A stretch of 64,000 nucleotides of DNA from Lomentospora prolificans (Eukaryota > Ascomycota > Sordariomycetes > Microascales > Microascaceae): NCBI GenBank assembly GCA_029532625.1, contig JARFXM010000009.1:248001-312000 (forward strand). Reading direction: 5' to 3'. The position numbers and the translations under genes were made by a program. This document shows, one piece after another, positions 1 to 12,363 of this stretch. Position 1 is the first letter of the stretch; each line of letters starts with the position of its first letter. The notes beneath the pieces are model-generated. The model saw nothing but the letters and a program-made list of their open reading frames with translations. It had not been told where the DNA came from and ran no database searches.

Positions 1-817
1 TGAGAAAGGGAGTCGTTCGTCATGTTTTGTACAAACAAGAACTGGATCGTTGTTCATTTCTTCGAGGTGGTATTTCGTCAATCTGAGATCACCCCGTTGT
101 TTAATAGGCCGAGACAGCTGTCTAGACATAACATCGTAACTGCATGAATATTCATAATATGATAGACGTCGTTACCTCTCCTCCCCGCAAATGTCCACGC
201 TTGGCACACCAAGCCGTAAGGACTTGCAAGTCAGAGAAGTGGGGGGGAAATGGAGGGGGAGTCGTGAGTAAGTCGTTACAAGCAATGGTCGCCCATCGTA
301 GGTGTAGTGTAACTCTTGAAAGCGTCGCATGTCATCGTTTCTTTTGCTTTCTCTCTCTCTCTCTCTGTGGGAGGCGTGCGTGCATTGATCATTGTCGTAA
401 CTTTCATGGGAGGCGAGCATCAGCCTCCCGGCGGCCAAGTGGATGGCGCGGGAATCGTCGCTAGGTTGGAATACACAATTAAAAGGACCGGACGTGTCGA
501 AAGGAAAGGGAACGGATATTTCGCATATTCCCAAGACACATTGCCGAACAGAGCGGGTGGTATCGAAACAGCGATGCAGGTGAAGTCATGCTGCGGATAA
601 CCATCCTACGTTCGCGGAAGCAGCAGTTGAACGGCGGCGTCGCATCCAAGGCGCGAGCAGGACTTGGGCCGCCGCCGGCCGCCCCTCAACAAGTTTGCGT
701 CAAATTTAATGGAACCTCGAAACGTTGGAGCTGGTTCCGGTTCGAGTTCCGTCGTCCGAGGAGTCTGAGAAAACAACGACACCCAACCCGTGAGCAACAA
801 AAAACTTTGCGATCGAG
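1..817. other. Intergenic, downstream of the Pin4-like gene
   Basis: I see no convincing gene. Open frames are short, overlap on both strands and lack fungal splice signals or recognisable domains. A CT dinucleotide run lies near 350-366. The stretch probably holds the 3' UTR of the gene ending at 818. Confidence 0.6.
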
Positions 818-2865
818 TTACTGATCGATCAAGTCGCTCGGGACGAACTCACCACTTCCCCTCTGCATGTGACCGTTGACGCGGTTGCGACCCGAGAATC
901 CCGAAGCCGATTCCCACTCCGGCCCCCTGGGCTGCCTTTCGGGGGCGGTACGGTTCGACGATCCGTTTGCGCTCGGTCGGTGGCTGCCGATGGCGCCGGG
1001 CGCGCTGCGGTTCTGGGAAGAGGCCGAGCTGGATTCGAAGGAGCCGAGGTTCAGGCTGCTCAGGGTAGTCGCGAGAACTGTAGCCTCGTTCGAGGAGCCT
1101 TGGCTGCCAGCAGTACCTAGAGAGCTTGATGTTAGAGTGGGAGATGCGAGGAAACCAGCCTGGTGGAGGCTACCTGTGTATTCACCAAGACGTGCCAACG
1201 AAGAAGTTGGCAAGCCACCGATTCCGGTGGCGGGGTTGAGGTAGCTCGAGGACGAGTGCGACGGGCTGGGGCTGAAGGATCTAAGGTCCGCGAAACTCTT
1301 GGCCGTCCTAAGGTTGTTGGGTAGAACGGCGCCGTCGGGGCTACCGGGAAGCTCAAGGGTAGGACCTTGCCGCCCAATGGCGTGAGGGTAACCACCGGCA
1401 CCGCCTCGCGGGTCTCGATCGGCTGCGAAGTCGAAAGTGGCAGCACGGCTAAGGCCGCGGCGGTGCAGGTCAAGGCCGACAGAGGTGCCCGTATGGGACT
1501 GGGCCGTTGGAGAGGGCACATGGGGCTTGATAACCTGAATCTGCCTTGAATCCGCGTCGCCGACAGAGCGATGCTCCAGTCCCATGTAGTGCGCGAGAAT
1601 GTGGATTTGACGACGTTCTTCAGGGCTAACGCTTGATGGGTAAATGAGAATCTCTCGACTTTCGTCACGTTGGAAGATGGTCAACTCCGTGTAGTACTGC
1701 AGGGTAATGGGGTCGTTCAAATCAAGATCCCCTGGAAACAACGCGTGATTAGTCGCCGGTTTGTCAACTCTTGATGGCCCAGGGCGGCGGTCATAGGATA
1801 GACCAGTTCCTGGAGTCTTAGAAGCGCGTAGCGTAATAGACTTACTCAGATGAGTATGCCTGGGCTGTTGTTGGTTATTGGACATACTGGTAAGGGTTTG
1901 AAGCGAAGGTTGCTGGTGGAGAACGGGGCCGCGATGTTGCTCCTCTAACTGGCCGCGGCGCTCCCTCTTCTCCCGCTCGATACGCTCCCGCTCAGCCTCG
2001 GGCAGCATCTTCTTGTATTCGACACGCAGTTTGCGTCCGTGGACTTCCAGGCCGTTCATCGTCTCGATTACGAGACGAGTATCCTCGGGAGACTGGAAGT
2101 TGGCGAAAGCGAGGCCGCGGAAAATGCCACCATCAAAGTGATAGTTGAACGCATAAGGTTGGGGCAAATGGAGATCCGTCATCAACTGGGCCAAGGTCTC
2201 CTTCCTGATGGCGAAGGGGATATTCTTAATGACGATGGCGGTGGGAATCAGCTGGTCGGATTCGCCGGGTTGCGGGTTGGGACTGCGAGTATCGGGAGAC
2301 GCGACCTGATCCATGCGAAGACCAGAGGACATGGGGTTCGACGACAGGCCCGGGGGCTGGAAGGTAGGCATGGGTGGATGCATGCCCATGGAATTGGCAT
2401 CGGTCCAGGTCTGCAAAAGGAGGAAAATTATCGTTAGTTTGCTGCTACCGCCGGAATAACAGTTACGAAGAGGGGAGTTGGACTCACCGACGGAAGCGCA
2501 GTCCTTCGGTTCCCGCCTCGTTGACGCGCACCGCCGCCATTCAGGGGGCCGCTGATGGTAGCAACATTGTTGGCATTATAAGCCCACGACTGGTTGTTGT
2601 CCAGCATGTAGCCGCCGGCGAGGCCGGGAACTGAAGACATTTGATCCATGCCTGCCCTCAGCGTGTAGCCGCCAGGAGTTACCCGGTCGTTCGAATAGAG
2701 AGCGGACGATCCCAAAGGTGAGTCAAAGGGGCGCTGGGAATGACGGGGGAGAGAAAAGCCGTTGGGAAAGGCTGGATGCGAATAAGGCGTCCTTGACGAG
2801 CTCGGAGACCGGCTCGTCGGGTGAGGAAAGTCCATATACATTTCGTTTGGACGTTGCTGGCTCAT
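818..2865 (-). CDS. PIN4: Pin4/Cip2-like RNA-binding protein (RRM + R3H)
   Basis: Two exons on the minus strand, 2865-2488 and 2410-818, give about 656 aa. The 77-nt intron (GTGAGT donor, TGCAG acceptor) joins in phase 0. An RRM lies at about residues 183-260, with an RNP2-like IVIKNI and an RNP1-like RGLAFANF. An R3H-like segment follows at about 356-408, with the ERRQIHILAH core. The rest is low-complexity Ser/Pro/Gly. The RRM-then-R3H order matches yeast Pin4/Mdt1 and fission yeast Cip2, which act in cell-cycle and stress control of mRNAs. In this organism the protein is presumably cytoplasmic and binds RNA. The start is the first ATG of the frame. The region upstream is long and purine-rich, so 5' UTR introns are possible. 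The family call is firm; one-to-one orthology is inference. Confidence 0.85.
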
Positions 2866-5800
2866 TGTGGAAGGAAATTTTTTTTTTTTTCCCTAGGAAG
2901 TGTGGACGAGGGGGGGAGGAAGAAGTAGGAGGGAGAAATGGTGGGGAAGGGGGAAAAATGAGGTCGGAACGGGAACCGACGCGATTAGGTGACAGAGGTC
3001 CACGAAGCCGACTTGCATATACTTGAAGTGCGTCGAGTCCAGGCGGAAAGCAAGGTCAGCCACAGCTCGATAAAAATCGAGCGGAAGGAGACGAATGCCG
3101 GCGATGGGCGGAAAAGGCCAAGAGGTGGTGGCTTTTTTTCCACGCTGAATCGGGAGGGCCAGGAAGGACGTCGGAGGGGGGTTGAAGAAAATTAGCGACA
3201 GGATGCAAGGTTGAGTCGACAACAATCGTTCCGAAAAAAGGAGCAGGGCGGAGCTCTGTGTCGCTGGGTGCGACGTCAGGGAGAAATAAAAGAAGAGAAG
3301 AAAAAGAAAAAAGGCAGCCGTGGAGGAAAGAAGAGAAAGCAGAAAATGCGTGAGGCAAGGCAAATGCTCTCTCTGGTGTCTTTTTCGAGGTTGGATCCCA
3401 AGTCAAGAAGGACAGGATCCGGCTACGGTACAGCGGAACCGAGTAAAAGGGGGGGGAGAGGAAGAAATGCGGTTGGCGTAGCGTTGTTGTTGGAAGAGAC
3501 TGGAGAAAAAAAAAGGGCGGTTGAAATAGGGTGGAATTCTTGGGGGCTTGGTTGGAGGCAAATTTTCGCCTGTGCTGGAGAAAGCGGAACCTTGTTCTTT
3601 TCTTGGGGCGTCTTGTCTTATTATTTTGGTCGCCTTTGCTTTTTTACGGGTTTGCTTTCTCTGCTTTGGCTGTTGGCAATCGATTAATTACTCGCCAGCC
3701 AGCGTTTCTTCGTTGGAAGGGGGAACTGTCTCAGCGTCTCGAGATCAATTTGATGCGAAGGCCAGCGAGGCCCGGCTCACGTTTAGAATGAAATGCTCCG
3801 AATCGGAAAAAGGACGATGCGAACGGAAATGCAATGGCCAGCCCGGTTTGTTTTTGTTTATGATGTCAAAAAGGCCGGTGAAGTTAGAAGACGGGTTTTC
3901 TGTTTTGGAAGTTAAAAGAGGCGAAAATTCTCAACGCCAACTTCTTGTACACAAGAACTAGCGGCACGCACGAGAGCTGGCACAAAGAGAGCCCTCAAGT
4001 GTTGCGTGAAAAAGGCTAAAAGGGGGGCCTGGCCCCCGCCAGCCCAGCGGGAAGCCACCTAGACAACCACAGCCCGCTAGGCCGAAGACAGGGAGCTTGC
4101 GCAAAGAGCCCTGGGCGGACCAGACCACCGCTGGCACCTCAGAATCCGGCTCGCCAGCCAGCAATGATTGATCAATGATCAATACTTCGTACTCCATGTG
4201 CAAATACAGGTCGTCGCCGTCTTGACCCGCCGCACTGTCCGCCCAACTGTCCACAATCCTAGTCCCGTCCCAAATTGTCACTGCCAGCGCTATTACGACG
4301 ACACTACCATTATTATACTTGGACACCTGAAGATGCTGGACAAAGAGCAAATGATCCGCGTTGTCCGCCCCATCTTGCCCGTCGCCGCTTTTTAGGGGAC
4401 CAGGAATCCGACTGGTCACTGGGGCAAGGGTTCGATTGACCAATTTGATCTCTGGGTGTCTGTGTAATCTGGCTAAGACGGTTCGCCAAGTAGATATGTA
4501 CACTGGGTACCTTGCCTGCCCACGCGAAAATCGCTGCCAATGTTGTTGCCACCCCAGATGACACTCCATTTGCACTGTACTGGCCGGACCCGTTGAGACA
4601 GCTGGCTGCTAGGGAGACGACTGCATAGTCTCCTGCAGACCCAGCACTAACAGACGCCGCCACTGATCACTGGAGCCGGGCTGCTCCACTGAGGGCCTCA
4701 AGGGAACCTCAACCTGTGTGTACAAAGGATTGACGAATAATACCACCACCCTGGATGAGGCCCAAGAAAACAGAGGCAACATAAAGTGAGGAAACCGGTT
4801 GATGTCATCTTGTTTCTGTGCCAAACTCTCGAGTCAGAGGATCTGCGAGACCTGCAGGAGAGAGCAAGAGAAACGTGGATATGGCAACCAAGGATTTAGT
4901 TTGCCTACATCCGAATTCCATATCGTGGACTGAGGAATGACGAGTCATTAGAATTAATAGCCCTCGCAGCTCGCCGTGGTTCGAGACATCAATGATCGCG
5001 CTTGAGATGTAATGACAGGCCTCCCAAATCTCGCTCCCCCAGGATCCCCCAACCAGTGACAGTGCATCCCAATGATGGCCATTCAGAGACACCGTAATAG
5101 TTTCCAGGGAAAATGTCTCAATGGGGAGAAGCTTGATGGAAAGGGGTTTGCGGCTTCGACGAAGGGAATGTTCCGGCGACCCTGATTGACTAATTATTCA
5201 TAATATCCGTCTCCCCTTTTCGTATTGCCCCATTTTTTTTTCTCTCTCTCATCGTGAGCCAGCTAATACTAGTAACCACTCTGCGGTATTAGCCAGCTGG
5301 GTGTTGAACCGTGGCGTTGCAACAAGGGAGGATCCGCTCCATCTCCTTCGAACCATTGGATCTACCGACATGATGATGACCGCTAATACCGGATGCACAT
5401 CACCTCTAGATAGATAGCACGTGAGGGTCCATCCTTGTACTCATAGTCCACCTGTTTTTAGTATCCGAAATGATCTCCTTTTCATAACTCAGATGTGCTG
5501 GATTACTACAAAGCCGCCTAGCCACATCACCCAGTGGTTTGGTGCTGTATCCGATTTGGCAGATTTGCGGCCTGCCCACTCTCCTAACTGGTTCCATCGA
5601 TTCCGGGGGAATGGATCCAGGTGCAATGTCCAACAGCCTGTTGACGGATGACTGGCCAGGCCACCAACAGACTTCCAAATTCAGCTGACGACGTCAGAAC
5701 GAGCTGCTGTACTTCGGCCGGCCGTGCACTTGATATCGACAACTGCTTCTCCCCGCCGGATGTGTAAAAACATGATGGGCTGTCTTCTTTCTTCAATAAT

Positions 5801-6787
5801 CCCCGTTTCGTATCCACTTGGAAAAAAAGAAACACATCAATCGCATAGCAATCTCGTCTTCATTGTTTCCTTTCCTCTCACATAGACTCATCTGCTCGGC
5901 GCTGTGTTTTGCGTCATCAGCTCATTACGTCAGTTCCCAATCCCAGTGCGGCGGCGTATAGACAGCAGTTCTGATTTTTTTTTTTTTTTTTCTGTTCGAC
6001 GCTCTTCGGGAGGGAATAAACATCCGTCGCCAGAGCAATGTAGAGGAGAAGTCGATGAGGGACAGTTTTACGGCAACATGCATGGCATTCAGATGTGTCG
6101 GTACTTGGCGGTACATGAAAAAAGGTGGAAGCAGGAGCCAGGCGGCTTAGGGAAGCTTTGACAGGTTCTGGTTGGCCAGGAAGACATCATCCCTGGTCCC
6201 GCGACCGCTCGCGAAGCAGTGATGATGGTAATAGTTCTCATACTGGGAGGATATTATGAGGAGAGATAGAGCAACAAGAAGTGCACCACCATGGACTCAT
6301 GGCCGTGGAATGGTCGTTCGGCAGGAAGTGCAATGAGCAAGTCCATGGGGAAGCAAAGGTGCGAAGGAAGCACAGGGAAGAAGGCCCCAAAATACGGGGA
6401 ACAACAGTGACGCCAGGCGGCCAAGTAATAGTCCCCCGACCACATTTGGCCACCCTTTTTTTCCCACCTTCTTTCTGGCTCTCTCCTTTCTCTGCCTGCC
6501 GCCTGCATAATCCCATCAGGTAGTACCACGCATCTCGGACCATAACAATTTTCCCTCTCCCCCTCCGTTTCCGCGCGACAAACATCAACAACTTCCCATC
6601 AAAAACTCTTTTAAAATTTATCATCCAGCCGCTCGACACGACACTGACCCCCCACATCACAACCCAGCCATCCGAGTTTTCTCAGCAACATCGCATCGCG
6701 CATCATATCCATCAAACCAATACTATCCCTATTTAAATTTCATCGGTCTCGTAATTACCCATTTTCGCATCCGAACAATCGTAAACA
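2866..6787. other. Long intergenic region between the Pin4-like and H2A.Z genes
   Basis: No gene can be supported. 2870-3960 is purine-rich on the plus strand and probably carries the 5' leader of the Pin4-like gene. 3960-5100 holds several hydrophobic minus-strand fragments in different frames that could be a decayed secreted-protein gene (see findings). 5100-6700 has T-rich runs near 5230 and 5977, typical of fungal promoters. The last 100 bases before 6788 contain a TATTTAAAT element near 6728 that could serve H2A.Z. Confidence 0.5.
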
Positions 6788-7713
6788 ATGGCCGGCGGCA
6801 AGGGCAAGTCTTCGGGCGGAAAGAGCTCTGGTGGCAAGACCTCTGTTGAGGGCCCCAAGAAACAGCAAAGCCACTCCGCAAGGGCTGGACTCCAGGTAAG
6901 ATTATCATCAACTCTCTTTGCAGCTTCATGCGACGCGATCTTGTTTGTATTTTCGTATCGAGACACCTATTCCTCATCGATCGCCGTTCCGTCCACTTCT
7001 GCAACCGATTATCGGCGGTTTTGACGCGTTCCACCTCGGATGGCCGCGACAACAACACCCGCACGTTGCCTTTCATGGACAGTGGAGAGATTACCCACGT
7101 CGGTGTCGCGCTTTCATCACGAACGCATCGATACCGGAGTCGTTGTATCGCTGTCGCTTTCATTTGGCGCATCGCGTGGCAGCCTCAGTATCGCCGTTAG
7201 CTCAGTTCTCGATCGGCCAGCGCCATCACCACCTAACATGGGTGTCATCGGCGTTTTCGTCGCTGCTGCCTAAATATGCGCGCAACATATCGGGACCATC
7301 ATTTGCTAACTGCTCCTTGACGTAGTTCCCCTGCGGTCGTGTCAAACGATTCCTCAAGCAGAACACTCAAAACAAGATGCGCGTTGGCGCCAAGGCCGCC
7401 GTTTATGTTACAGCTGTTCTGGAATACCTCACTGCCGAAGTGCTCGAGCTCGCTGGTGTATGTAGCTGCCTCTGTCAAACCCCCTCTCTTCCTCTGGTTA
7501 ACTCGCTAACGTCGAAAACAGAACGCTGCCAAAGATCTCAAGGTAAAGCGTATCACGCCGCGACATCTTCAGCTCGCTATCCGGGGTGACGAGGAGCTCG
7601 ACACGCTCATCCGCGCGACCATCGCGTTCGGCGGTGTTCTACCTCACATCAACCGTGCTCTTCTACTCAAGGTAGAACAGAAGAAGAAAGCCAAGGCGGC
7701 GCAGGCGGTATAA
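6788..7713 (+). CDS. HTZ1: Histone variant H2A.Z
   Basis: Three exons, 6788-6895, 7326-7457 and 7522-7713, encode 143 aa. The introns are 430 nt and 64 nt; the second has a GTATGT donor, a GCTAAC branch site and a CAG acceptor. The product starts with the Gly/Lys/Ser-rich tail [12 protein letters not shown] and continues into the H2A fold: [15 protein letters not shown], then [22 protein letters not shown]. The segment [20 protein letters not shown] marks the variant: H2A.Z has this shorter docking region, while canonical H2A has a longer acidic-patch context ending in an SQ motif, absent here. H2A.Z replaces H2A at promoter nucleosomes through the SWR1 remodeller. The first intron makes up almost half the gene, which is common for fungal histone-variant genes but large for this window. 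Confidence 0.97.
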
Positions 7714-10138
7714 AGGGCTGGGATGAACTCGGAGTCAACATTGACGCGTCATTTTCGCCCACTCTCCTCTACCGCCTTACCCGTCTCTTATGTTGTTTTC
7801 CCGCTTAAGTTGAGTGCATGTGCCATCGATATGACGACCGTATCGCGTATCGGCCGGGTTCGAGTGGCGGTCGGGTAGCAGTGAAGTAAGGTTTGAGGCT
7901 GTTGGACGTGCTTTTGTGTGTTTTTCCTCAAGATCGGGTTTATTTGTTTTATTCTTTCTTGCCGGATCGAGACAGAGAAAGACGGGAGGATTCCAACGAG
8001 ACGACACGTCGCGAGGCCCGATAAGGCGAAGGTCGTGTTAAACGACGAAATACGATGGGCGGCCAGAATGCAATACTGTTCGTGCTCCGCTCCAGTCGCC
8101 TTCCCCTCCCGCGCCCTCGTCTCGGTACCGCCGCGCTACACCTCGTTGAATTTGGGCAAGGGAAAGGGGAGGGAGGAGTTTCGGGGCTTCGTTGTGTCTT
8201 CTTTGTAGGATTAGGAAAGTTAGCACAGGTGGAGAGGGATATTCTTTTTTCCGGGGAACGGGCGAATTCAAACCGGGCATTGGGAAGAAGATGATGAGTG
8301 TAATCACCATCAAGGTTTCTCTGTCTGCTCTGTCGCAACATTCGTATCTTATATGTTTTCAATCCCTTGCGCCTCAGATGTGAACACTTGGTTCGCGCTT
8401 AAATCCGTCCCATTATTGACAGCAGGCGAGTCAAGGTCTATGGGCAATCGGAATGGCGACGAGCCCGTCTCGCCCCGTGGCGAGTGTGTGGTCCGTAGTT
8501 GCACCGTCCCTATCAAGTCTAAGTTGCATTAGATCTTTGTGCAGAACCCATAGCACAAGCCGCAATAGATAGACTCACCTGTGTGTATTCCCATAAGTTA
8601 AGAGAGAATGGATCTCGTTCGAAGAATGGGCTTTTTTCTTTTAGCAGCCAACAGAGCCAAGTCCCTTAGGGAGAGCCAAGTTGGTTAGGTAGGCTGAATG
8701 GGATATTCCATAATAGAAAGCGATAATCCCACGCTCTCCATCATCGGCAAGACTCCCGGGAAGGCGTTGACGTCTGAACCCCGTGCCTTGTCCCATGGGA
8801 GTGCGGAGAGACAGGATCATGAAAGGGACAACCGTCCGAAAAGGGCCAGAACCCCACACACGCCATCGGCCGAAATCGACGTCACGGCGTCGGGGATCCG
8901 AGATCGCCAAGTGGCAGACACCCGTCAGCATTTCTTGAACACCCCCCCAACCCAACCCAACCCAAAGCCATGCACGTTACACTGACCTGGCATCCGGTCT
9001 GCTCTGCTCCTTAGCTGTGAGCAACTGCGTGACAACTGGCAGAGGGAGGTTCGTGCGAATCAATGGACACATGCAGACACATGGAGGCATGGGACTTTTA
9101 GCATTTTGCCTGTTTGGTTTGGGAGGTGTTGGGGAACACGGTGTTGGTCGGTGTATAATACTGTATACTCTTTTGTGGTTGCGCTGGCCGTCTTTAGAAC
9201 TCTCCAAGACTTTCACAAGCACATTCGGATCGTGCCGGTGCTGGTGATCTCGAAATACTCTGGCAAACTTGCTGTGGCATACAGAAAGACTGGAGGAGTT
9301 AGATGCCGCCGTTACGCCTCTACAATTTTTAATCAGGTGACAGGTAGGCCATGGCCGGGGATAGCTTCAGCCAGAAAGTCAGTATATGGCCAGCTAGCCT
9401 CAAGTCTCTCCGGTTTACATTCACTGCATCGTACTTCGTTCACTTATGCTACACGGTGGCTTTATAGTAGGGTTGGGAAGGATACGGCCAGAGGGCCGGG
9501 GGCCGGGCGTAATGCTCGAGATCCTTGTGCAGCCGTCATGTGTGTAGGAAGGTAGGAGAAATCAGGTAAGTTTCGCGCGATTAGGTTAAGCAGTGCTATT
9601 GCATGTGAGTCCAGGAGCAGAAGACGGCATAACGCAGATTGAGCCCATTCCCATGGTTCAATATTATGGATCCACTCGGCTTTCCGAAATCCTAAGTCAC
9701 TCGTTTTATTATCAAGACGAACTGACAAAAAGATCCTACCAAGTGTGATCCACTGTCAAAGATCAGGGGCCGAGAGACAGAAAGCGGACACTAGCATATC
9801 GAGTCCTTAGAAAATGTGGCCGCTGGTACCCACGCCTTTCAAAACTACATGCACATCAACCGTTTAGTGTGAAGAATTCAATGTTCGGCGGGCTTGATAT
9901 CGAGAGACGATGATGGTAGAAGTTCAGAGACTATACCGCAGTAAAATGAGGCAACTGTGCAAAAGGAGACAACTGGATGATTCTAGACGAGTATACATCC
10001 TCGGCACCCATTTACGTTCAGTCAAAAGATGAGCTGGGACTTCAAGGCTGGTAAAACCGGTCTTGTCAAGGTTGCTTCACCTGAGAACAACCATCCGTGT
10101 CCTTCTCATTACCACCTAAGCTTGGAGAAACGCCAACT
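7714..10138. other. Intergenic
   Basis: 3' flank of H2A.Z, then sequence with no supportable gene. Open frames are short and sit on both strands. A short (CCCAA)n-like run occurs near 8940-8965. Nothing resembling a tRNA, 5S rRNA or transposon terminus was seen. Confidence 0.5.
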
Positions 10139-10873
10139 ATGGGGTGCATTAACTCGCCCATCTCCTCAGAGGGACAAACGGCGGTGACGAGTCGTGCCGA
10201 ATCGCAGCTTCCCAGTCCATCCCCAAGCTCCCACCAGTCTCCGGGGGCCCAGACGCCTGTTTCAAGCCCTACAGATCACGTAGAGCCTGCCACATTGTCT
10301 CCGCAGCCGACAGATTATGGATGGATTTGCGCATCGTGCGGCAGACGTTGGGCAATCTCTCTTAGAAGCTGCCTGTTCTGCAGAGGGAGGGTCTATTTCT
10401 ACCAGTACTTCCCATGCTGGAGCCCGTACGGATCAGCTCCGATACCCCTTGGGTATATGACTGCTGATGGCCATGCTCTTCAACAAGCCCCAGGTGAATA
10501 TTACCGACCGGGTACCCTGAACGACGAATTCAGCGAGGAGCTCCACCGCCGCCTAACGAAGTTGGAGGTCGAGCGGATACCTGAAGAAGCAGCCGAGACT
10601 GCACGACCCACATCAGAGGAGCACAACCAAATGAGCACGACGGCGCGGGATACGACCGATGGCCTTAGCGAAGACGTAGAAAACAGCGATATTCATAATG
10701 ACCCCGAACTTTGTTATAGTCTCAGCTCTGCCAACTGCGAACTTCCGAACTGCATGATCACGCCAACGCGGGATGCGGAAGGCCGGGCTGATTTGCCGGA
10801 GGAAGACATGAGAACGGCAGGAGCAAGGGACTACCTGAACAGTCCTCGATCATTCCTGAACTCGGGACACTAG
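10139..10873 (+). CDS. Unknown protein, MGC N-terminus and Cys4 motif
   Basis: A single open frame of 244 aa. The first ATG is at 10139; the frame is open further upstream but without an ATG. The protein begins MGCINS, a strong candidate for N-myristoylation at Gly2 and palmitoylation at Cys3, so it may sit on membranes. Residues 7-58 are Ser/Pro-rich. A compact W-x-C-x2-C-x10-C-x2-C motif follows, using Cys64, Cys67, Cys78 and Cys81. This is the spacing of RanBP2-type zinc fingers but lacks their usual Asn. An aromatic segment with Cys93 follows. The C-terminal half is acidic and probably disordered. I do not recognise the family, and an upstream 5' exon cannot be excluded. Confidence 0.55.
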   Translation: MGCINSPISSEGQTAVTSRAESQLPSPSPSSHQSPGAQTPVSSPTDHVEPATLSPQPTDYGWICASCGRRWAISLRSCLFCRGRVYFYQYFPCWSPYGSAPIPLGYMTADGHALQQAPGEYYRPGTLNDEFSEELHRRLTKLEVERIPEEAAETARPTSEEHNQMSTTARDTTDGLSEDVENSDIHNDPELCYSLSSANCELPNCMITPTRDAEGRADLPEEDMRTAGARDYLNSPRSFLNSGH

Positions 10874-12363
10874 CTTGACGGTTTTGTGCATAGCACGAGT
10901 CAGATGCCGGTCACGACTCTATGCCGCTTTTCAAGTGAGAACCTGGAAGGGTTAACAAGTAACAGTGGCGGAGATTGGACCCCTAGACAAGTAGTATCGT
11001 GACGGAGATGGCATCGATTAAGGGGCAAGGAGAGGCGCTAGTCATGGAGGCGTGAGTTGAGGGACTGGAAACATTGGGGTGATGAGAGCTACTTGTAGTA
11101 CTAATACTTGTGGAAGTTGTGCAGAAATACGAAGAGTTTGCTGAATGCCGAGATTTCGGGTCCGTGGCTTGCCCGTTTATGCTGGATTAAATCCATGCTC
11201 AAGCGGCGCGGAAGGCCCGATTTCCTCTTGCGTTTGCTGTTCACTTGAGTAGGTTGACCCTCAGCGCCGGCTGGCCACCGCCAGGGGTCCGAGAAGGGCC
11301 AGAACTACGAAGGTATTAGATACAACTTCGCCGATCCGCACATTCGGCGGGGATCACGTGGCCAACAGGCTCAAATTTAAAACTTGGGAAAGTTACCATG
11401 TCAGGGCGGTGTAATATTACATGGATGCATTCATATTTGCAGGGGCGGCATCATGATGGGGGCTATTAACTGTAGCCTTGTCAACTGCCACGATACTGCC
11501 GGGCCGTGATCAGCTGCCTCTTCCGTTGGTACCCTCCATTGTCATGATGCTGCATCATGATGCCAGCCTAGCCAATGCGCCAGCCGTTGTCCGATTACAC
11601 TCGATTAGTGGGTGTGGTGGGGTCCCCAGTGGGGAACACCCCCTGAAGCGCTTTGGGGATGTCGCCCCAATGTGGCCAGGCCAGCTACAATGCCAGCCAG
11701 CGCCAGCCCACCAACGCTCCAACGATAACTAGGGAGTCAGCATTCCCCGCCTTGTTTATTCTTCCAATATGAGGCGTCATGATTATCATCCATCCTTCAC
11801 TCACCACTCCCACCCTCTCTCTCCGCTGGCCCTATGACCAGGACACCACCATGCCACCGTTTGGCCTAGGCGCATCACATCTTGGGGGTCCATCGTCCGA
11901 GTCTTCGACGCACCACTCATTTTACACCTGCCTTCCCCCCTCCCCTCCCGAGTCCAACCCAATTCGGCGCTATTCTAAGAGCTGCACGTCGTTTGGCTGC
12001 GGGCAGCATCCCGCGACTGGGCTTGAACAACTCCGTGATCCATCTCCCCCACCCACCGACCAGAACTGGGCTGGCGCATCCTTACCTTAACCTAGTGCGA
12101 TTATTTAACTTTAGCTCCGTCTCTCCGCTGAATGGATTATCATAGTTGGGCAAGATATCCTCGCCCTCCCTTCTTTCGTGACATCTTCTCGAATTTTATT
12201 TCCTCTTCAATCACCGCTTCCGTTTGAGGCGGTACTCACCCGCGGGGACCCGGCTTTCTTTCTTCCCGCTGGCTTAAATGTTCCTACCTTCGTCGACGCG
12301 GCCACCACTGTTCTCCCTTCCCACCCCTCACCTTTTTGATCTAGGTCTTGAGCCTACGTAGTC
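10874..12363. other. Intergenic, promoter side of the F-box gene
   Basis: No gene supported. The last 500 bases become strongly pyrimidine-rich on the plus strand (CT-rich 11800-12350), as in many fungal promoters and 5' leaders just before a start codon. Two short plus-strand frames at 11779-12145 are Pro/Ser-rich by base composition alone and are not called. Confidence 0.5.

Noticed and set aside
8938..8968. CCCAA-type repeats resembling telomeric DNA
   Set aside because: Only about three imperfect units in the middle of ordinary sequence; fungal telomeres are TTAGGG arrays. Not a telomere relic.
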